Below are positions 21,933 through 23,350 of a DNA stretch of 23,350 bases, piece by piece. The first letter of the stretch is position 1, and the number at the start of each line of letters is the position of its first letter. The translations under genes were made by a program, and so were the position numbers. The stretch spans positions 1-23,350 of the forward strand of contig JAZDJP010000040.1 of assembly GCA_043803805.1 (NCBI GenBank). The letters are read 5' to 3'. The stretch is from JAZDJP01 sp043803805. GTDB taxonomy: Bacteria; Planctomycetota; JAZDJP01. The notes below the pieces were generated by a model. It saw nothing but the letters and a program-made list of their open reading frames with translations. It was not told the DNA's origin and made no database searches.

Positions 21933-23350
21933 ATGTTTTATAAAATGCTGGGTGGTGTGGTTGTTATTGCCGGGCTTTTGATGGTCGCGACGGGCGGAGC
22001 GGTTGCCGCCGAGCCGGTGAAGGTGCTTTACGGTTTTGAGAACGGCAACGATCTGAAGGGCGTGGTGGTTCTCAAAGACCTTGTCGAGAACCACGCCACG
22101 GAAGGGAAACAATCCCTCATGTTCGGTAACGGATACCCCGAGTCCTGGCGTTATATCAAGAGTTATGCGGAAGGCAAACCAACCGGCCTCATGGCGCAAC
22201 CGCCTGTGAAAGGCGCCTACGAAGACGTGCTCGATTGGTTCTACCAGCGCTACGGGTGTGTCCTGGATGACGCGTGCCGCAACCGGGATCGCCAGCTCGA
22301 CTGGAGCAGTTATAGCAGTCTTCGTTTCGATATTTTCAGCGAAAAGGCCCCGGCCGTGCTCGCCACCCGTATATTCGATTCCAACGGCCCGAAGATCCGG
22401 GCTCACTATCTGGGGGTACGAAGCGGGTTGGGGGTTTTCAAGATTCCCCAGGACAAGGAGGTGACGTGCGAATTTCCGATCGTCGAGATGGCGGCGGCCG
22501 CGGAAATGGATCTGTCCAGGATGATGGGTTTCGTTCTCCGGATCAACGGCTTTGAGGGGGAGGCTCTTCTTTATGTGGACAATATCCGCCTGGTGATGAA
22601 GGATGCTGCCGCCGGCGACGCCAAATTCCCGATCATCAAGATGGAAGGGGATGTCAAACCCTACGCGCGGCCGGTCATCTACAATCCGGTCAAGCGAAAC
22701 GCGGAGAAGATGACACCGGTGCGGGGGAAGGTGGAGAAGGTGGGGCCGGTCACCGTTTTCACGGGGAATACCGTTTGGAATGCGTCGGACACGGCGTTCG
22801 GAGGATCGGGAGTGACCTATGCCCAGAGTTTGCGACGGGGATGCGTCGCCTGGGACGACAATCGCCTGTTGGTATTGGTGGGCGCGAACGGTTTGACGGC
22901 GGCGGCGAGTTTTGACGGCGGGAAGACGTGGGGCGGCATCACGCCGGGCGAAAAGGAGCAGACCAAACTGCCGTCCTGGGGTGTGCGGGGTTCCGGCGCC
23001 GCGGACGGCACAGGGGATGCGTACATCATCGGAACGCAGAATTGCTCTTCCTACCATGAAGGGTATGACATTGTGTTCCGGCGTCTGGCGTTCGTCGGAG
23101 AGGGATGGGCGGAGGAGAGGATGTCGCTCATCAGCCAGCATCTCCGGAAATGCCCGTGCGAATCCCGCGCCTGGCGGCTGCCCAATGGGCGGATATGGAC
23201 GGTTTATACCGATGGCTGGGGCGGGTGCGTCGCGAATTTCAGCGACGACGACGGTTACACCTGGGTGCCGTGCAAGGATGCGTCCAAGCCGGTTCCGAGG
23301 CCGTTCTACGAGCCGAATCTCGAAGACTTGAAAAAGCCGGCGGAAGAACA
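21933..23350 (+). CDS. Secreted Asp-box (sialidase-like) protein 2, cut by the right window edge
   Basis: From ATG 21933 (AAGGAGG six bases upstream, nine bases after the previous stop) 472 codons stay open to the window end. The start is a signal peptide (MFYKMLGGVVVIAGLLMVAT, cleavage near VAA-EP), then a carbohydrate-binding-like domain (DWSSYSSLRFDIFSEKAP, LLYVDNIRLV). The propeller follows, with Asp boxes SFDGGKTW (326-333) and SDDDGYTW (437-444). It parallels the gene at 16679 throughout (shared GGSGVTYAQ/GRSGVTYCQ, TWGGITP, RPFYEPNLEDL/HPFYKPDLNDL), with one shorter loop before Asp box 1. It is clearly a paralogue, diverged but co-transcribed. Confidence 0.85.
   Translation, partial: MFYKMLGGVVVIAGLLMVATGGAVAAEPVKVLYGFENGNDLKGVVVLKDLVENHATEGKQSLMFGNGYPESWRYIKSYAEGKPTGLMAQPPVKGAYEDVLDWFYQRYGCVLDDACRNRDRQLDWSSYSSLRFDIFSEKAPAVLATRIFDSNGPKIRAHYLGVRSGLGVFKIPQDKEVTCEFPIVEMAAAAEMDLSRMMGFVLRINGFEGEALLYVDNIRLVMKDAAAGDAKFPIIKMEGDVKPYARPVIYNPVKRNAEKMTPVRGKVEKVGPVTVFTGNTVWNASDTAFGGSGVTYAQSLRRGCVAWDDNRLLVLVGANGLTAAASFDGGKTWGGITPGEKEQTKLPSWGVRGSGAADGTGDAYIIGTQNCSSYHEGYDIVFRRLAFVGEGWAEERMSLISQHLRKCPCESRAWRLPNGRIWTVYTDGWGGCVANFSDDDGYTWVPCKDASKPVPRPFYEPNLEDLKKPAEE

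Noticed and set aside
20577..23141. An 854-codon minus-strand open frame across the Gfo and second Asp-box genes
   Set aside because: It crosses two genes with strong Shine-Dalgarno sites and recognisable domains on the plus strand; its translation shows no family features.

Overview
The window is bacterial, GC-rich chromosomal DNA, probably from an uncultured member of the PVC/Planctomycetota-like lineages (or a neighbouring phylum such as Lentisphaerota or Hydrogenedentota). This is inferred from content: an ECF sigma factor next to what looks like the tail of a planctomycete-type Ser/Thr kinase, a BlaI/M56 pair with a very large sensor, secreted Asp-box and DUF4091/GH123-like proteins with a Gfo/Idh/MocA protein, and short phased repeats after genes. 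No rRNA, tRNA, CRISPR array or complete mobile element was seen, so the lineage is tentative.

Layout. 1-1682 (minus strand): an ECF sigma factor, then a frameshifted kinase-tail remnant, an octamer array, and the first codons of a further gene whose ribosome site lies inside a strong hairpin. 1683-1820: a divergent control region with overlapping -10 boxes and a perfect 14-bp palindrome. 1821-4720 (plus): a compact operon of beta-carbonic anhydrase, NfeD/YuaF-type membrane protein and flotillin. 4721-5400: repeats and small membrane ORFs. 5401-9131 (minus): a small DUF4405-like membrane protein, a membrane-anchored ankyrin protein, an archaeal-type thymidylate synthase and a methyltransferase-PDZ fusion, separated by palindromic elements or octamer arrays. 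9326-13275 (minus): a BlaI-type repressor and an M56 (BlaR1-like) metalloprotease whose sensor is four 'ISWG' repeats; their promoter is overlapped by three BlaI-type half sites. 13448-13663 (minus): a small Lys/Arg-rich protein.

13996-23350 (plus) is a carbohydrate locus. A secreted DUF4091/GH123-like protein stands alone. After a near-consensus sigma-70 promoter (TTGACA, 17 nt, TATGAT) come four tightly spaced genes: a secreted Asp-box (sialidase-like) protein, a cytoplasmic GH63/trehalase-like (alpha/alpha)6 glycosidase, a Gfo/Idh/MocA protein with a non-canonical active-site segment, and a second Asp-box paralogue that runs off the right edge. The likely logic is extracellular recognition or trimming of a glycan by the secreted pair and intracellular processing by the glycosidase and the NAD(P)-dependent protein; the substrate cannot be read from the sequence.

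Most notable signals: (1) arrays of GAGTCNNN with exact 8-bp phasing, lying just after stop codons and reading GAGTC in the sense of the gene they follow; (2) a family of GTAGGGGC-type palindromes, one supplying a stop codon and one inserted in frame in a protein; (3) the ISWG-repeat sensor; (4) the paired Asp-box glycan operon; (5) the hairpin over a ribosome-binding site at the left edge.
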